Positions 1 to 8,536 of a DNA stretch of 32,019 nt are shown piece after piece. Every line of letters begins with the position of its first letter. The stretch's first letter is position 1. Origin of the DNA: an uncultured Campylobacter sp. (GTDB lineage: Bacteria; Campylobacterota; Campylobacteria; Campylobacterales; Campylobacteraceae); the NCBI RefSeq assembly GCF_938045595.1, contig NZ_CALIBB010000028.1:1-32019 (forward strand), read 5' to 3'. Made by a program: the position numbers and the translations under genes. A model generated the notes under the pieces. That model saw only the letters and a program-made list of their open reading frames with translations. It was not told the DNA's origin and searched no databases.

Positions 1-187
1 GCGAATACGCTAGGGCCGTCCAATAAATCTCGTTATAAAGCTCATCGGTGCAGAAATTTTCCGCCTGCGCCAAAACATCTTGCAATATCGTTTCAACATT
101 TTCGCCGTCCTTGTATCGCTCTGTGATAGTCAAATATATATCGCATCCATCATCGCTGTCGATAATTTTCACCCCGTCTATCACCAT
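1..187 (-). CDS. Hypothetical protein, N-terminal part only
   Basis: The frame opens at an ATG (187-185) behind a good AAAGGAG ribosome binding site and stays open to the left edge, so about 62 codons are visible and the C-terminus lies outside the window. The protein begins MVIDGVKIIDSDDGCDIYL and goes on to an acidic, helix-like stretch ending NEIYWTALAYS. There is no signal peptide or membrane segment in the visible part. I do not recognise a family; a small cytoplasmic protein is all that can be said. The start is well supported by the ribosome binding site; the function is unknown. Confidence 0.65.
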   Translation of the reverse strand, partial: MVIDGVKIIDSDDGCDIYLTITERYKDGENVETILQDVLAQAENFCTDELYNEIYWTALAYS

Positions 188-442
188 TTTTTCTCCTTTA
201 TTTTGATCTCTTTTGCCGATTTCGCTGAGCCGAATTTTATCAAAATTTGAGCACCTGAAAGACAAATCGCCATTGAAATTTCGCTTTAACGGCGGCGAGC
301 TTTGCTTATAAATACAGCGCCGCCCAGTTTATAAAATTTAACTAGCTCAAAATTTGGATGAATTTTTAAAATTTCACTCGCAAGAGTGGCTATCTACCAA
401 ATTCAGGCTTTCAGACATTCTTAAATTTTAAGCTTTTCTCTT

Positions 443-484
443 GGGGGCGGAAGGGGTTCTACTTACGAAGCGTCGCCTTCCTTT
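443..484. repeat. Diverged copy of the 575-628 hairpin element
   Basis: This stretch shares the blocks GGAAGGGG, TTACGA and TCGC...TTCC, in the same order and spacing, with the better preserved hairpin at 575-628. Its arms no longer pair fully. The similarity is visible by eye; that the two are copies of one element is inference. Confidence 0.4.
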
Positions 485-574
485 GCTTCGACACCGCCTC
501 GCAACTGCAAGCAGACCCGCCAAATCCTCACAATCCCGTTAAACATTAGCAGCGATTACGCCGATCTATCGTTT

Positions 575-628
575 TTGTTAAGGGGGAAGGGGCTTAAATT
601 ACGAGGTCGCTCCCTTCCCCCTTAACAA
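575..628. repeat. Perfect 17-bp inverted repeat (hairpin)
   Basis: TTGTTAAGGGGGAAGGG (575-591) is exactly complementary to 612-628, with a 20-base loop. The right arm is not followed by a T-run on the plus strand, nor the left arm by one on the minus strand, so it is not a standard terminator. It lies in the 686-base gap between two minus-strand genes. It may be a small repetitive element or a structured RNA. Confidence 0.7.
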
Positions 629-656
629 TCCTCCATCCCCGACGACGTTAGAGGTG

Positions 657-684
657 GCGATGCTTTGTTAACGCAAAGCATCGC
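657..684. repeat. Perfect 11-bp hairpin
   Basis: GCGATGCTTTG (657-667) and CAAAGCATCGC (674-684) pair perfectly around the 6-base loop TTAACG. It sits 28 bases beyond the larger hairpin and has no T-run on either side, so intrinsic termination is not obvious. Confidence 0.6.
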
Positions 685-727
685 TGAGTTAAATTTAATA
701 AATTTGCTTTAGATTTGAATATAAAAT

Positions 728-860
728 TTTAAAGCGAAGCGCCCAAGATAAGGCGCAGTATTTTTGCGTTTAGACGAGGCAGAAACGACGGAGGCGAGGG
801 AGCGTATGTAAAAATACGTGACCGAAGCCGACCGAGTTCCCAACGAAGTATAAAGAAAAA
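728..860. other. Possible structured or repetitive intergenic element
   Basis: This non-coding stretch lies just beyond the 3' end of the 543-residue gene. It is purine-rich (GACGAGGC, GACGGAGGCGAGGGAGCG) and lacks the AAATTT runs of other gaps. GTATTTTT (758-765) is complementary to AAAAATAC (810-817), so the purine-rich block could be held in a large loop. I could not support a reading frame. Its nature is unknown. Confidence 0.3.
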
Positions 861-873
861 AGACAAGCTGCCA

Positions 874-2505
874 TCAGCCTAAAATTTCCTTCTGCCAGTT
901 CTCACCCCACACGGCATACGTCGCGCTCTCTTTCTCGTGCTCGCTCAGCCCCGAGATCGCGCGCGCAAACAAAGCCTTGTTCGCGGGCCCCTTCATTAGC
1001 GCCTTTAAGCTTTTGTAAATTTTATCCTCTTGATATGACGGCAGCCCTGCGACGATCACCTCTAAACTGCGCTCGCTAATACCGTAGCGATCGATAAATG
1101 CCTCGATAAATTTTATATGCGCACTCTGATGCTCGGCATCCACCGTCTCAAAGTAGCGCCGCGCGAGACCAAAGTATTTTTCGCTCTTTAGTGCGAGACC
1201 GAAAACTGCGTAGCTGCCGCTCATCAAACACTTTTCGCCATCCGTGTCGGCGTAGAACTCGAACTTGTGTCTTAGCGCCTCGTTCGCGTAAAGCTCGAGC
1301 TCCCCATCCAGCCCGTGCGCGAGCGCGGCGGCGAAAAATCGGTGCGTGGGCGTGGGCGCAAGGCCTTTGATCGGCAGATAGGTTTTCTGCGCCTTGGAGC
1401 TAAGCTTTACGGCGTAGCTTGCAGCAAAGCCCGCTCGCAGCAGCTTTACGATAAAATTTAGCGCCTTTTTATACGCATCCGCCGTTTCGTTTTTGATTTT
1501 TACTCGAACTTGCGCGAAACCGTCGTTTGCGCTGCACTCTACGTCCGCGTCTTTAAATTTTACAAGCTCGCACGGCAGCTCACCCGTGCCGTGATCCAGA
1601 TAGTTTTGCGCCTGAGCCGAGCCGAAAATTTTCGCCGCGCACTCCAAATCTTTGCGCGCAAGATCCACGTCCCAGCCGTAGCGCTTAAATTTGATATTCC
1701 AAAGCGCCGCCCGCACGAAAAACGCAAGCTCGCCCGCGTCCACGCTTTGCCGCGTAAAGTCCTTTTTAAGCTCGTAATCTTTACTCCAGCCGTCACCTAA
1801 AATATCGTAAAATTTCGGCAGGAATTTCTCCTCTTTCCAGCGCCGCAGATTATTCTCTAGCGCGATGATAAAATCCCCCAAAAGCCGCCTGTTCTTGGCG
1901 TCCTGTACCGCGGCGATAACCCGCTCAAGCAGCGCCGCAAGCGCCGTTTCGTCGTAATCCATAAGCGAAAGATCGAAAATGCGGTCCATAAACACGAAAA
2001 TCTCGCGGCCGTCTTTGATCTTTTTATCGCGGCGGATGATGATCTCGTCTATATAATCATCCATTTTACGCCTTAGCTCGGCTTTTCGCGCAGTGTTTTC
2101 AAAGTAAAATTTACGCTCGCAGCTGCGTTGTGCCAGACTACCGCTCGCACCTTCAAATTTGACCGCTAAATCCAGCTTATACGCAAAAAACGGCAGATTT
2201 ACTTCAGCCAAAAACTCCTCCTCCACGCTCTTTGCGATGAGCGGGACGACGGCCTCAAACTCCTCGCACTCTAGCTCGTCTATCTCGGGCGCATCGGCTC
2301 TAAAGCTGTCCGCGTCAAAGTCGTGAAGGTAGAGCCTGATGCGCGATCCGCGGCACTCCACGCCCAAAAAATCAAAATACCCCTCTTGCACGCGACACCC
2401 CGAATACGGCGCCTCGCCCTTGTACTGCGAGCCAAGTTTGCCCGCGATCAGGCGCTTTAGCGAGTCCGAAATTTTGCCCGCTAGCGAAATTTGAGCTTCG
2501 TTCAT
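874..2505 (-). CDS. Hypothetical protein, 543 residues (possibly DUF6138-like)
   Basis: The start ATG is preceded by AAAAGGAT at good spacing, and coding is continuous. The product is soluble, with many charged residues, no signal peptide and no membrane segment. The N-terminal 130 residues look alpha/beta (…YFDFLGVECRGSRIRLYL…). The middle is helical, with charged segments around residues 140-270. The C-terminal 200 residues contain short helix-turn-helix stretches with aromatic positions, such as KYFGLARRYFETVDAEHQ. The length and general character remind me of the uncharacterised DUF6138 family, but I cannot confirm that. No catalytic motif was recognised. It lies downstream of, and in the same direction as, the TauE/SafE gene with a 90-base gap, and may be transcribed alone. 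Confidence 0.8.
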   Translation of the reverse strand: MNEAQISLAGKISDSLKRLIAGKLGSQYKGEAPYSGCRVQEGYFDFLGVECRGSRIRLYLHDFDADSFRADAPEIDELECEEFEAVVPLIAKSVEEEFLAEVNLPFFAYKLDLAVKFEGASGSLAQRSCERKFYFENTARKAELRRKMDDYIDEIIIRRDKKIKDGREIFVFMDRIFDLSLMDYDETALAALLERVIAAVQDAKNRRLLGDFIIALENNLRRWKEEKFLPKFYDILGDGWSKDYELKKDFTRQSVDAGELAFFVRAALWNIKFKRYGWDVDLARKDLECAAKIFGSAQAQNYLDHGTGELPCELVKFKDADVECSANDGFAQVRVKIKNETADAYKKALNFIVKLLRAGFAASYAVKLSSKAQKTYLPIKGLAPTPTHRFFAAALAHGLDGELELYANEALRHKFEFYADTDGEKCLMSGSYAVFGLALKSEKYFGLARRYFETVDAEHQSAHIKFIEAFIDRYGISERSLEVIVAGLPSYQEDKIYKSLKALMKGPANKALFARAISGLSEHEKESATYAVWGENWQKEILG

Positions 2506-2536
2506 TGACGATCCTTTTAAATTTGAGTTAAATTTT

Positions 2537-2551
2537 GCGGCAAGGTGCCGC
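2537..2551 (-). terminator. Short hairpin after the TauE/SafE gene, weak terminator candidate
   Basis: GCGGCA (2537-2542) and TGCCGC (2546-2551) pair perfectly around three bases. On the minus strand the stem is followed by AAAATTTAAC, which is only partly T-rich. It lies 45 bases past the stop of the permease gene, so it may weakly terminate that transcript. Confidence 0.3.
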
Positions 2552-2595
2552 GACTAAATTTAGATCCGATTTTAGCTTCGATTCGGCAAGCACGC

Positions 2596-3336
2596 CTAGC
2601 TCAAAGCCAAAAATTTCCTAACCGTTATACAAAGTATCGTAACGATAAGTGCGATCATCCAGCGCTTTTGAGCCTTTCTGCCGATCTTGTGCGAGGTTTT
2701 GACGCCCGCATAAACGCCCGCTAGCGAGCCGATGCCTAGCAACGCGCCGATCTTGTAGTACACGAGCCCGTGCGCGGAAAGGCTCAGAAAGCCCGCGCTT
2801 GAGGAAAATATCACGAAAAATAGCCCCGTGCTGACGGCCTTTTTGATGTCGTAGTTTAAAAAGCTGATCAAAATAGGCATCACGAATACCGCGCCGCCGA
2901 TACCCACGCTGATCGCCACGGCGCCGACGAACAGCCCCACGATAAAGAGCAAAATTTTAGATTCGTTGGCCTCGCCGGTGGGCTCGGTCGAGGTTTTGAA
3001 GAGTTTGATTAAATTTATGATCTGCACCAAAATGAGCGTGCCCAGTAGAAATTTTGAGGAGAAATAGCTTACGATAAAGCCGCTGCTAAGCGCGCCGCAA
3101 AAGCCCCCGAGCCCCAGCACCAGCGCCGGCGCGACGTCTAGCATTTTGCTTTTAAAATTTACGAATGAGCCGAAAATCGAGCTGAAGATCATCTGCATGA
3201 TGCTGATGCCGATGGCGTACTTGACGTCGTAGCCGAAGAGCATCATCACGGGCACCACGACCGTGCCGCCGCCGATGCCGAAAAATCCGCTGATAAAGCC
3301 TACGCAGGCGCCGATTAAAATGTATTCAAAAAACAT
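2596..3336 (-). CDS. Sulfite exporter TauE/SafE (TSUP) family permease
   Basis: This 246-residue inner-membrane protein is hydrophobic nearly throughout, with about eight predicted membrane segments. It shows the internal duplication of the TSUP family: the first half carries FFGIGGGTVVVPVMM (about residues 19-33) and the second half carries SVGIGGAVFVMPILISF, each followed by a Tyr-Asp-(Val/Ile)-Lys stretch. Family members move small sulfur-containing or carboxylate anions across the inner membrane. The substrate here cannot be read from sequence and no sulfur-metabolism gene is adjacent. The ATG is preceded by AAGGAAT at proper spacing. Length is normal for the family. Family assignment is firm; substrate is open. 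Confidence 0.9.
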   Translation of the reverse strand: MFFEYILIGACVGFISGFFGIGGGTVVVPVMMLFGYDVKYAIGISIMQMIFSSIFGSFVNFKSKMLDVAPALVLGLGGFCGALSSGFIVSYFSSKFLLGTLILVQIINLIKLFKTSTEPTGEANESKILLFIVGLFVGAVAISVGIGGAVFVMPILISFLNYDIKKAVSTGLFFVIFSSSAGFLSLSAHGLVYYKIGALLGIGSLAGVYAGVKTSHKIGRKAQKRWMIALIVTILCITVRKFLALS

Positions 3337-3455
3337 CCGTATTCCTTATTTCAGCCCCTTTGGTCTCGCCGAATTCCGCTTTTTGCGGCTCGTAATTAAA
3401 TTTTACTGTTTTGCGAGTCTTTAAATTTAAGCGCAAAATTTAGCAAATTTAAAGC

Positions 3456-4199
3456 TTATAGTCGTTTTGATTCGCGCATCCATTCGCGGTATTGCTCGCG
3501 CGAAATTTTTACTTTTTCATATCGCAAGGCGTCCGCGCGAAAGCATTTTAGGCTCAGTTCATTACCCTCAAAGCCCGCAAAATCAGCCTGCTCGTAGATG
3601 TCGTAACCGCCCCGTATGCAGTCTAAAACGTCTACATATCTCTGCTCTTCGCTCATCGGCTCGGCAAAGCTCACCAAATGCACGCCGTTTGGAGCGCCCC
3701 AGTAGCAGCCGCTCACGGCCAGCGCGTCCCAACCCCGCAGATAGTGCACGCCGTCCCAAATGAAGCTCTCCTTGCCGTCTAGCCAGGCGTCCGGCACGAA
3801 GCGCATGATCTGCGCTGAGGCTAGATCAAGCACGCTGTAGCCGTATAGATCCTGGCGAAAAACGAGGTAAAATTTGCCGTCTGCGTGGCGGATCAGGCTA
3901 AAAAATTCCGCCCGATCGTCTATACAGCGCCAAGTTTTTATCGCGCGGCTTTTGAGATGGGCTACGCAGCTGCCATTTCCGTCGTCTATGCGGTGTAGGC
4001 TTTTTATCTGCGGCGTGCCAAACAGCGTATATTCGCCGCCGCTAAAGCTTGTCGCGCCGAGCCTATATGCGTCCTTTACGATCTCATATCCGCTACCTAA
4101 ATTTATCGTTTGGCGCCGGGTAAAATTTTGCCCCTCAAAAAGAGCTTCCGCCTGCTTGATATGCGCCAGGTACTGCGCGGAATTTACGGCGTTTGCCAT
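3456..4199 (-). CDS. Hypothetical protein, beta-rich, 247 residues
   Basis: The gene starts at an ATG behind AAGGAG with good spacing and has no signal peptide. The protein looks mostly beta-strand, with repeated aromatic-glycine turns: YGYSVLDLASAQIMRFVP (about residues 120-137), then FIWDGVHYLRGWDALAVSGC, then YWGAPNGVHLVSF. This pattern resembles a family of uncharacterised bacterial proteins with a beta-propeller-like feel that I know only as hypothetical. No catalytic residues can be assigned. It is flanked by gaps of 119 bases on its 3' side and 587 bases on its 5' side, so it is probably transcribed alone. Confidence 0.8.
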   Translation of the reverse strand: MANAVNSAQYLAHIKQAEALFEGQNFTRRQTINLGSGYEIVKDAYRLGATSFSGGEYTLFGTPQIKSLHRIDDGNGSCVAHLKSRAIKTWRCIDDRAEFFSLIRHADGKFYLVFRQDLYGYSVLDLASAQIMRFVPDAWLDGKESFIWDGVHYLRGWDALAVSGCYWGAPNGVHLVSFAEPMSEEQRYVDVLDCIRGGYDIYEQADFAGFEGNELSLKCFRADALRYEKVKISREQYREWMRESKRL

Positions 4200-4500
4200 C
4201 GTACGCTCCTTAAAATTTTATGAAGACGGGTTAAATTTTGCGCTGCTGCCAACGGCTCTCGCTTCTTAAAATTTCATGCGAACCGAATAAACTTAATCTC
4301 GCAGGCGGCAAAATTTGACCGCTAGGCGGCGGAACTCAAGCATTGGCGGCAACCTACAACTACTAAGTGCAATCCGTGAGCGCTATGCACCCGCGCCTAA
4401 ATTTTAAATCTTGCTTTGCCAATTTTTTAAAATTTACCCGCAGTTTCGGCGCTCTGCGAATACTTGCGATACAGCGCCGTCTTTAAATGCTCGCACACGA

Positions 4501-4640
4501 GAGCCTGAAATTTTATGAGCGTTTGAAATTCCGCGGCGTTTAAATTTCACGACGTTTTAAAATTTCGCGAGTATTTGAAATTTCGCGAGTATTTGAAATT
4601 TCGTAACCTTTAAATTTCGCTAGCGCCTTAAATTTATCTA
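4501..4640. repeat. Tandem repeat, eight units of 16-18 bp
   Basis: Units begin at 4501, 4519, 4536, 4553, 4571, 4589, 4607 and 4623. The core consensus is GTTTGAAATTTCGCGA; units four and five differ at only two positions. The best units contain the self-complementary octamer GAAATTTC. The array occupies the 587-base gap between the 247-residue gene and the SPFH gene; the rest of that gap (4200-4500 and 4641-4786) shows nothing I can name. Repeats directly abut, so this is not a CRISPR. Confidence 0.65.
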
Positions 4641-4786
4641 ATGCAGGCAGACAAACCACCCGGACAGGCAGACCGCTCAAATTTGTTCGCCCGCGCTGTG
4701 CCGCTAGCGTATCGTTTAAATTTACCCTCGTCCACAGCGCCGCTAGTGTGTAAATTTAAAATTTTACTAGCCCCAGACTGCGAATA

Positions 4787-6211
4787 TTACTCGGATTTAT
4801 CCCCCTCCTTGGCGCCTGAAATTTTATCCAGCACCTTTTTGCCGACCTCGCTTTGATTTAGCGCTTCAAGCATCGCGGCTAGCTGCGTGCCGCCCTTGGC
4901 GCTTAGAATTTCGCCGAATTTACTCATCCCCTCGCCTACGCTGCCTTCGTTTGCGATGATCTTAAGATCCGCCGCGCTTAGCGCCTTGGCCTGCTCTAGG
5001 CCGATGTCGCGGTTCGCTTCGATCTGTTTGATCGAAATGAGATAGGTCTGATAGCCCTGATTTTCGCCGATCTCGCGCGCGAGCTCGATCTGTGCGTTTA
5101 CGGGCGCGAGCTCTTTTAGCCTAAGCGCCTCGGCCTCTGCAGAGCCTATCTTTAGCGTACCCTGCGCCTCTTTGTCCTTCATCTCCAAAAGCGCCGCGGC
5201 GGCGAGAAACTGCTTCTCTTTGTCGCCCTGCGCTACTAAAATTTGATTTTCCTTGATCGCTTCGGCGTCGCGGATTTTGGCGTTTTTGCGCGCTTCGGCG
5301 TCGATCTCGATCTTGCGCTGCTCCTGCTCGGCCTTTACGATCTCCACTTGCTTTTTGATCTCGGCCTGCTTGACGTCGTTTACCCGCACGACCTCCATCG
5401 CCTTTTCCTGCGTGATCTTTTGCTGATCTTTAATGAGCTGCTCGGCCTGCTCTTTCGAGATTGCGACCTCTCGCTCGTTTTCGACGGTTTTAAGACCCAC
5501 CATCTTATTGGCCTCCTGCTGGCGCACTTCGGTTGCCTGCGCGGCTTCGATCTCGGCGATCTGGGCGAGCTTGGTGTTGTTTGCGACCTCGACGCGGCTT
5601 TCCTTTTCGATCTGGGATTTTTTCTTCTCCATGATATTTAATATGACCTTGCTGCCGCTGCTATCTCGGATATCCATTAGCTCGATGTTTTTAACGGGCT
5701 CGATACCCCAGTTTTGCAGCTGCGTCTTTACCGCCTTGGTAAAATCATCTCCGAGCTCGGAGCGGATCTGCAAGATGTCCTCAAGCACTCGGCTTGAGAG
5801 GATCGAACGGATCGAGCCTTGAATGATATTTCTAAGCTGATTGTTAAGATCCTCAAAATTATTGACGCGTTGCGCGGCCAAATTTGAATCCATAATCCTA
5901 AAAAACGCCGTGATATCGACGACGAAAGGAAGCCTGCCCAGATCATACGCCTCATAATCCTCGATCTTGATACTAAAAACAGAGACCGGCAAAACGATCT
6001 TCGTAACGCCCAGCACCGGCACCCAGCTTGGGAATTCATAGTAGCTATTGCCGTTACCGGTATCTTTGCCGTAGCTCGTCGTCTTGCGCGCACTCTGGAC
6101 TATATGCACTTCATTCGTCTCCACTATGCGCCTGAAAAACAGAGGCACGATGATAAAAAGCGCGATTAAAACCCCGGCGGCGGCGCCTATCAAATATAAA
6201 ATTTCACCCAT
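4787..6211 (-). CDS. Flotillin-like SPFH/band 7 membrane scaffold protein
   Basis: The 474-residue protein has one N-terminal membrane segment (about 5-27), then an SPFH domain (about 30-200, including VVDITAFFRIMDSNLAAQRV and GIEPVKNIELMDIRD). A long Glu/Lys/Ala/Gln-rich coiled-coil with repeated EA motifs covers about 200-360, and the short C-terminal part is Ala/Gly-rich. This is the flotillin arrangement: such proteins oligomerise on the cytoplasmic face and organise membrane microdomains or modulate proteases. No NfeD-type partner gene is adjacent, although flotillins often have one. The ATG follows AAAGGAG, and a TATAAT (minus strand, 6251-6246) lies 34 bases before it. The gene appears to be a single transcription unit divergent from the binding-protein gene at 6371. 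Confidence 0.88.
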   Translation of the reverse strand: MGEILYLIGAAAGVLIALFIIVPLFFRRIVETNEVHIVQSARKTTSYGKDTGNGNSYYEFPSWVPVLGVTKIVLPVSVFSIKIEDYEAYDLGRLPFVVDITAFFRIMDSNLAAQRVNNFEDLNNQLRNIIQGSIRSILSSRVLEDILQIRSELGDDFTKAVKTQLQNWGIEPVKNIELMDIRDSSGSKVILNIMEKKKSQIEKESRVEVANNTKLAQIAEIEAAQATEVRQQEANKMVGLKTVENEREVAISKEQAEQLIKDQQKITQEKAMEVVRVNDVKQAEIKKQVEIVKAEQEQRKIEIDAEARKNAKIRDAEAIKENQILVAQGDKEKQFLAAAALLEMKDKEAQGTLKIGSAEAEALRLKELAPVNAQIELAREIGENQGYQTYLISIKQIEANRDIGLEQAKALSAADLKIIANEGSVGEGMSKFGEILSAKGGTQLAAMLEALNQSEVGKKVLDKISGAKEGDKSE

Positions 6212-6245
6212 TTTCTCTCCTTTAAAAATGCTAAATTTAAAATGG

Positions 6246-6251
6246 ATTATA
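6246..6251 (-). promoter_or_regulatory. Probable -10 element for the SPFH gene
   Basis: The minus strand reads TATAAT here, 34 bases upstream of the SPFH start codon, in an AT-rich divergent intergenic region. No good -35 box is visible, which is usual for Campylobacter sigma-70 promoters. Confidence 0.5.
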
Positions 6252-6329
6252 TAAAAATTTACTTTGAAAAATAATAAATAATCGCAGCGACAGCGGTTAA
6301 AATTTACGCAATTTTAATGAGGTTTTTTG

Positions 6330-6335
6330 TAATAT
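6330..6335 (+). promoter_or_regulatory. Probable -10 element for the binding-protein gene
   Basis: TAATAT is preceded by TG and a T-run (GGTTTTTTG), 35 bases upstream of the ATG at 6371. An extended -10 with upstream T-richness fits Campylobacter sigma-70 promoters. Confidence 0.4.
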
Positions 6336-6370
6336 CGCGGCATATATTTCAATACCGTTTAGGAGAAAAA

Positions 6371-7390
6371 ATGAAAAAATTTTTACTACTGCTTTTAGCG
6401 GGTGCACTTTTTGCGAGCGCAGCAGAGCTTAGAACTATCAAGGATATGGACGGAGCTGAGGTCAAAATCCCCGCAAAAGTTGAGCGTATCGCGGCACTCT
6501 GGCACTCGAACAATCAAATTTTACTGGCCCTAGGAGGAGCGGATAAGATCGTCGCTACCACCGATAATATCAGCAAAAACGCGTGGTTTCTTAAAATTTA
6601 TCCGCGCCTAGCGCAGATCCCTGTGCTGCTAAAAAATAATGACGTAAATTTAGAGGAGCTAATGAGCCGTAACCCCGACGTAGTCATAGTCCCAACCGCA
6701 CTGGCGGGCGAAAATTTATCTAAACAGGGCTTTACCGTTTTAAAGGCGAGCTTTAGCGATTACGAGCAGATGAGGCGCAGCATCAGGATGTGCGGCGATA
6801 TGCTAGGCGGCGACGCACCGCGAAGAGCTAAGGATCTGATCGCAAATCTCGATAAAAATATCGCTTTGGTTAGCGGCCGCACCGCAAATTTAAGTCCCGA
6901 TAAGCGCCCGCGCGTCCTTCACATCGTAGACGGAAGCGATCTTTTAAAGATCGACGGCAAGGGCACGCTGATCGACTCGTGGATAGAGCTGACCGGCGGA
7001 ACGAATGCGATCACCGCCACAAAAGGCCCGATGAAAACCATCACCGCCGAGGAGATCATCGCTAGCAACCCGCAGATCATAATCGTAGGCGGCGATCACA
7101 ACGAAGATGCGGTAGAGAAAATCAAATCAAGCCCGGTTTACAGCGGCACGGATGCGGTCAAAAACGGACGTGTTTACGGCAATCCGCGCGGGGTTTTCAA
7201 CTGGGATCGATACGGCGCGGATACGGTGCTTCAAATTTTATGGGCAGCCAAAACCATCCAGCCGGAGCTCTTTGCCGACATCGACGTAAAAGCCGAAACT
7301 AAGGCGTTTTATAAAAAATTTATGAATTACGAGCTAAGCGACGCGGAATTTGGCTATATTTTAAAAGGACTTAACCCAGAGGGTAAATAA
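6371..7390 (+). CDS. Periplasmic binding protein of an iron-chelate/cobalamin-type ABC importer
   Basis: I chose the ATG at 6371 because TAGGAG lies just before it and it begins a clear signal peptide (MKKFLLLLLAGALFASA, cut near residue 17). The 18 in-frame codons upstream do not look secretory. The mature protein has the two-lobed periplasmic-binding (FepB/BtuF-like) pattern: an opening RTIKDMDGAEVKIPAKVERI, the LEELMSRNPDVVIV strand-helix, and the EEIIASNPQIIIVGG counterpart in the second lobe. Such proteins deliver siderophores, haem, cobalamin or similar metal chelates to an ABC importer. No permease or ATPase gene is adjacent, so this is an orphan in the window. A broken paralogue lies at 8537-8768. 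Family confidence is high; ligand is unknown. Confidence 0.88.
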   Translation: MKKFLLLLLAGALFASAAELRTIKDMDGAEVKIPAKVERIAALWHSNNQILLALGGADKIVATTDNISKNAWFLKIYPRLAQIPVLLKNNDVNLEELMSRNPDVVIVPTALAGENLSKQGFTVLKASFSDYEQMRRSIRMCGDMLGGDAPRRAKDLIANLDKNIALVSGRTANLSPDKRPRVLHIVDGSDLLKIDGKGTLIDSWIELTGGTNAITATKGPMKTITAEEIIASNPQIIIVGGDHNEDAVEKIKSSPVYSGTDAVKNGRVYGNPRGVFNWDRYGADTVLQILWAAKTIQPELFADIDVKAETKAFYKKFMNYELSDAEFGYILKGLNPEGK

Positions 7391-7903
7391 GACGCAGCAC
7401 CGAAGCAACGGCGTCAGCGCCGCACCTAGTAGACAGCACCCGTGCCGAATGCTCATCGTGTAGTAGGCAGCGAGTACATCGGCGCGGAATGTTTCATCGT
7501 GCGGCGATACATCGGCGCCGAGCAGACTGCCTGTCCTATCTCGACACCGGATAGACAAATCATCTAGTCATACAAGCGGGTGGGCGTCGTCGTATCGTCA
7601 AAACAAGCGGCACTATCGCATTTTTGGCGCGTTGAAGTGCGAATGCCGCCCACATAAAGTGCAGATCCCATCGGCGCTTGGCGCGTCGATACCTAAATGA
7701 CGGCGTCGTTGCCGCATTGTCCCAACCAAAGCGACATCCCTAACGCCCGGCGTGCCGAGCAAACATATCCGCAGTATGTCAAACGGGCAGTGCGAGGCGG
7801 AATAAAATTTAAACCCACGGCGAGTGAAAAAGGACAAAGCAACGACAAGCAAACAAGGGCAAAACAAAGCTGCAAGATAAAATTTAAAGCAAAGGGAGCG
7901 GTC
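7391..7903. other. Non-coding gap, GC-richer at its left end
   Basis: Most of this 513-base stretch lacks the AAATTT runs typical of other gaps. It has short imperfect repeats, including CATCGTG at 7454 and 7495 and TACATCGGCG at 7475 and 7508. An open frame runs through 7697-7903 ahead of the methyltransferase, but it has no ribosome binding site and an unlikely composition. It may be eroded coding sequence; nothing recognisable remains. Confidence 0.4.
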
Positions 7904-8527
7904 ATGGAAATTTCATTTTTTACGACGCTTGAGCCTTCTCTAGCGGGCGCTTGGATACCCTCATTTGCGATGGTGCTGATACAGTTCGCGTATATGTTTA
8001 TCTACAAGGAGGTCGGCAAGCGCGCCACCGATACCTCTTGGTACACGCTCGCGGACAAGCGAAATGCCATCATAAGCTCGCTGCTGCAAGTAGCGCTGCT
8101 CATTTTATCGGTCTTCGTGCCGCTTAAGACGGATAGCGCGTGGTTTTGGATCGGAGCGGTGATCTATATAGCGGCTTTGGCGGGCTTCATCAAGGCGTTT
8201 TACGACTATGCGGCGGCTCCTGCGGACAAGGCCGCACAAGGCGGCATCTACCGCCTATCGCGCAATCCGATGTATTTCTTTTATTTCCTCGGCATGGCGG
8301 GCGTTTGCGTCGCTTCGGCGTCGCTATGGCTACTAATAGCGATAGTGCCCTTTGCCATATACAACCATCTCGTGGTCCTGGGCGAGGAGCGCTACTGCGA
8401 GCGAGCCTACGGACAGGAGTATCTAAAGTATAAACGCAAGACGCCGAGATATTTTTTGTTTTCTAAGGGGAGGGTAAAACCTAGGGCATGCCGCAACCCT
8501 AGACGTTTTATAAAATTTTGGCACTAA
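7904..8527 (+). CDS. Isoprenylcysteine methyltransferase (ICMT/PEMT)-like membrane methyltransferase
   Basis: I chose the ATG at 7904 because AAAGGGAG precedes it and the membrane-protein sequence starts there. The 207-residue product has four to five predicted membrane helices. It carries the family's C-terminal signature: RLSRNPMYFFYFLG (about residues 116-129), then a hydrophobic pair of helices, then EERYCERAYGQEYLKYKRK and TPRYF. Members use S-adenosylmethionine and methylate lipids or small substrates at the membrane; the bacterial substrates are mostly unknown. The tail after TPRYF is short and basic. It lies between an intact binding-protein gene and a decayed copy of it, so its cellular role is not evident from context. 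Confidence 0.85.
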   Translation: MEISFFTTLEPSLAGAWIPSFAMVLIQFAYMFIYKEVGKRATDTSWYTLADKRNAIISSLLQVALLILSVFVPLKTDSAWFWIGAVIYIAALAGFIKAFYDYAAAPADKAAQGGIYRLSRNPMYFFYFLGMAGVCVASASLWLLIAIVPFAIYNHLVVLGEERYCERAYGQEYLKYKRKTPRYFLFSKGRVKPRACRNPRRFIKFWH

Positions 8528-8536
8528 GGAGAGAGT

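Noticed and set aside
4501..4640. CRISPR array
   Set aside because: Units directly abut and have no unique spacers; no cas genes are in the window.
5243..5641. 132-codon plus-strand frame inside the SPFH gene
   Set aside because: It is antisense to a clear coiled-coil domain; its Leu/Asp/Phe-rich composition mirrors the Glu/Lys/Gln codons on the other strand.
7697..7903. Longer N-terminus for the methyltransferase
   Set aside because: The upstream in-frame residues are basic and polar without family similarity, and the best ribosome binding site is at 7891-7898, just before the ATG at 7904.
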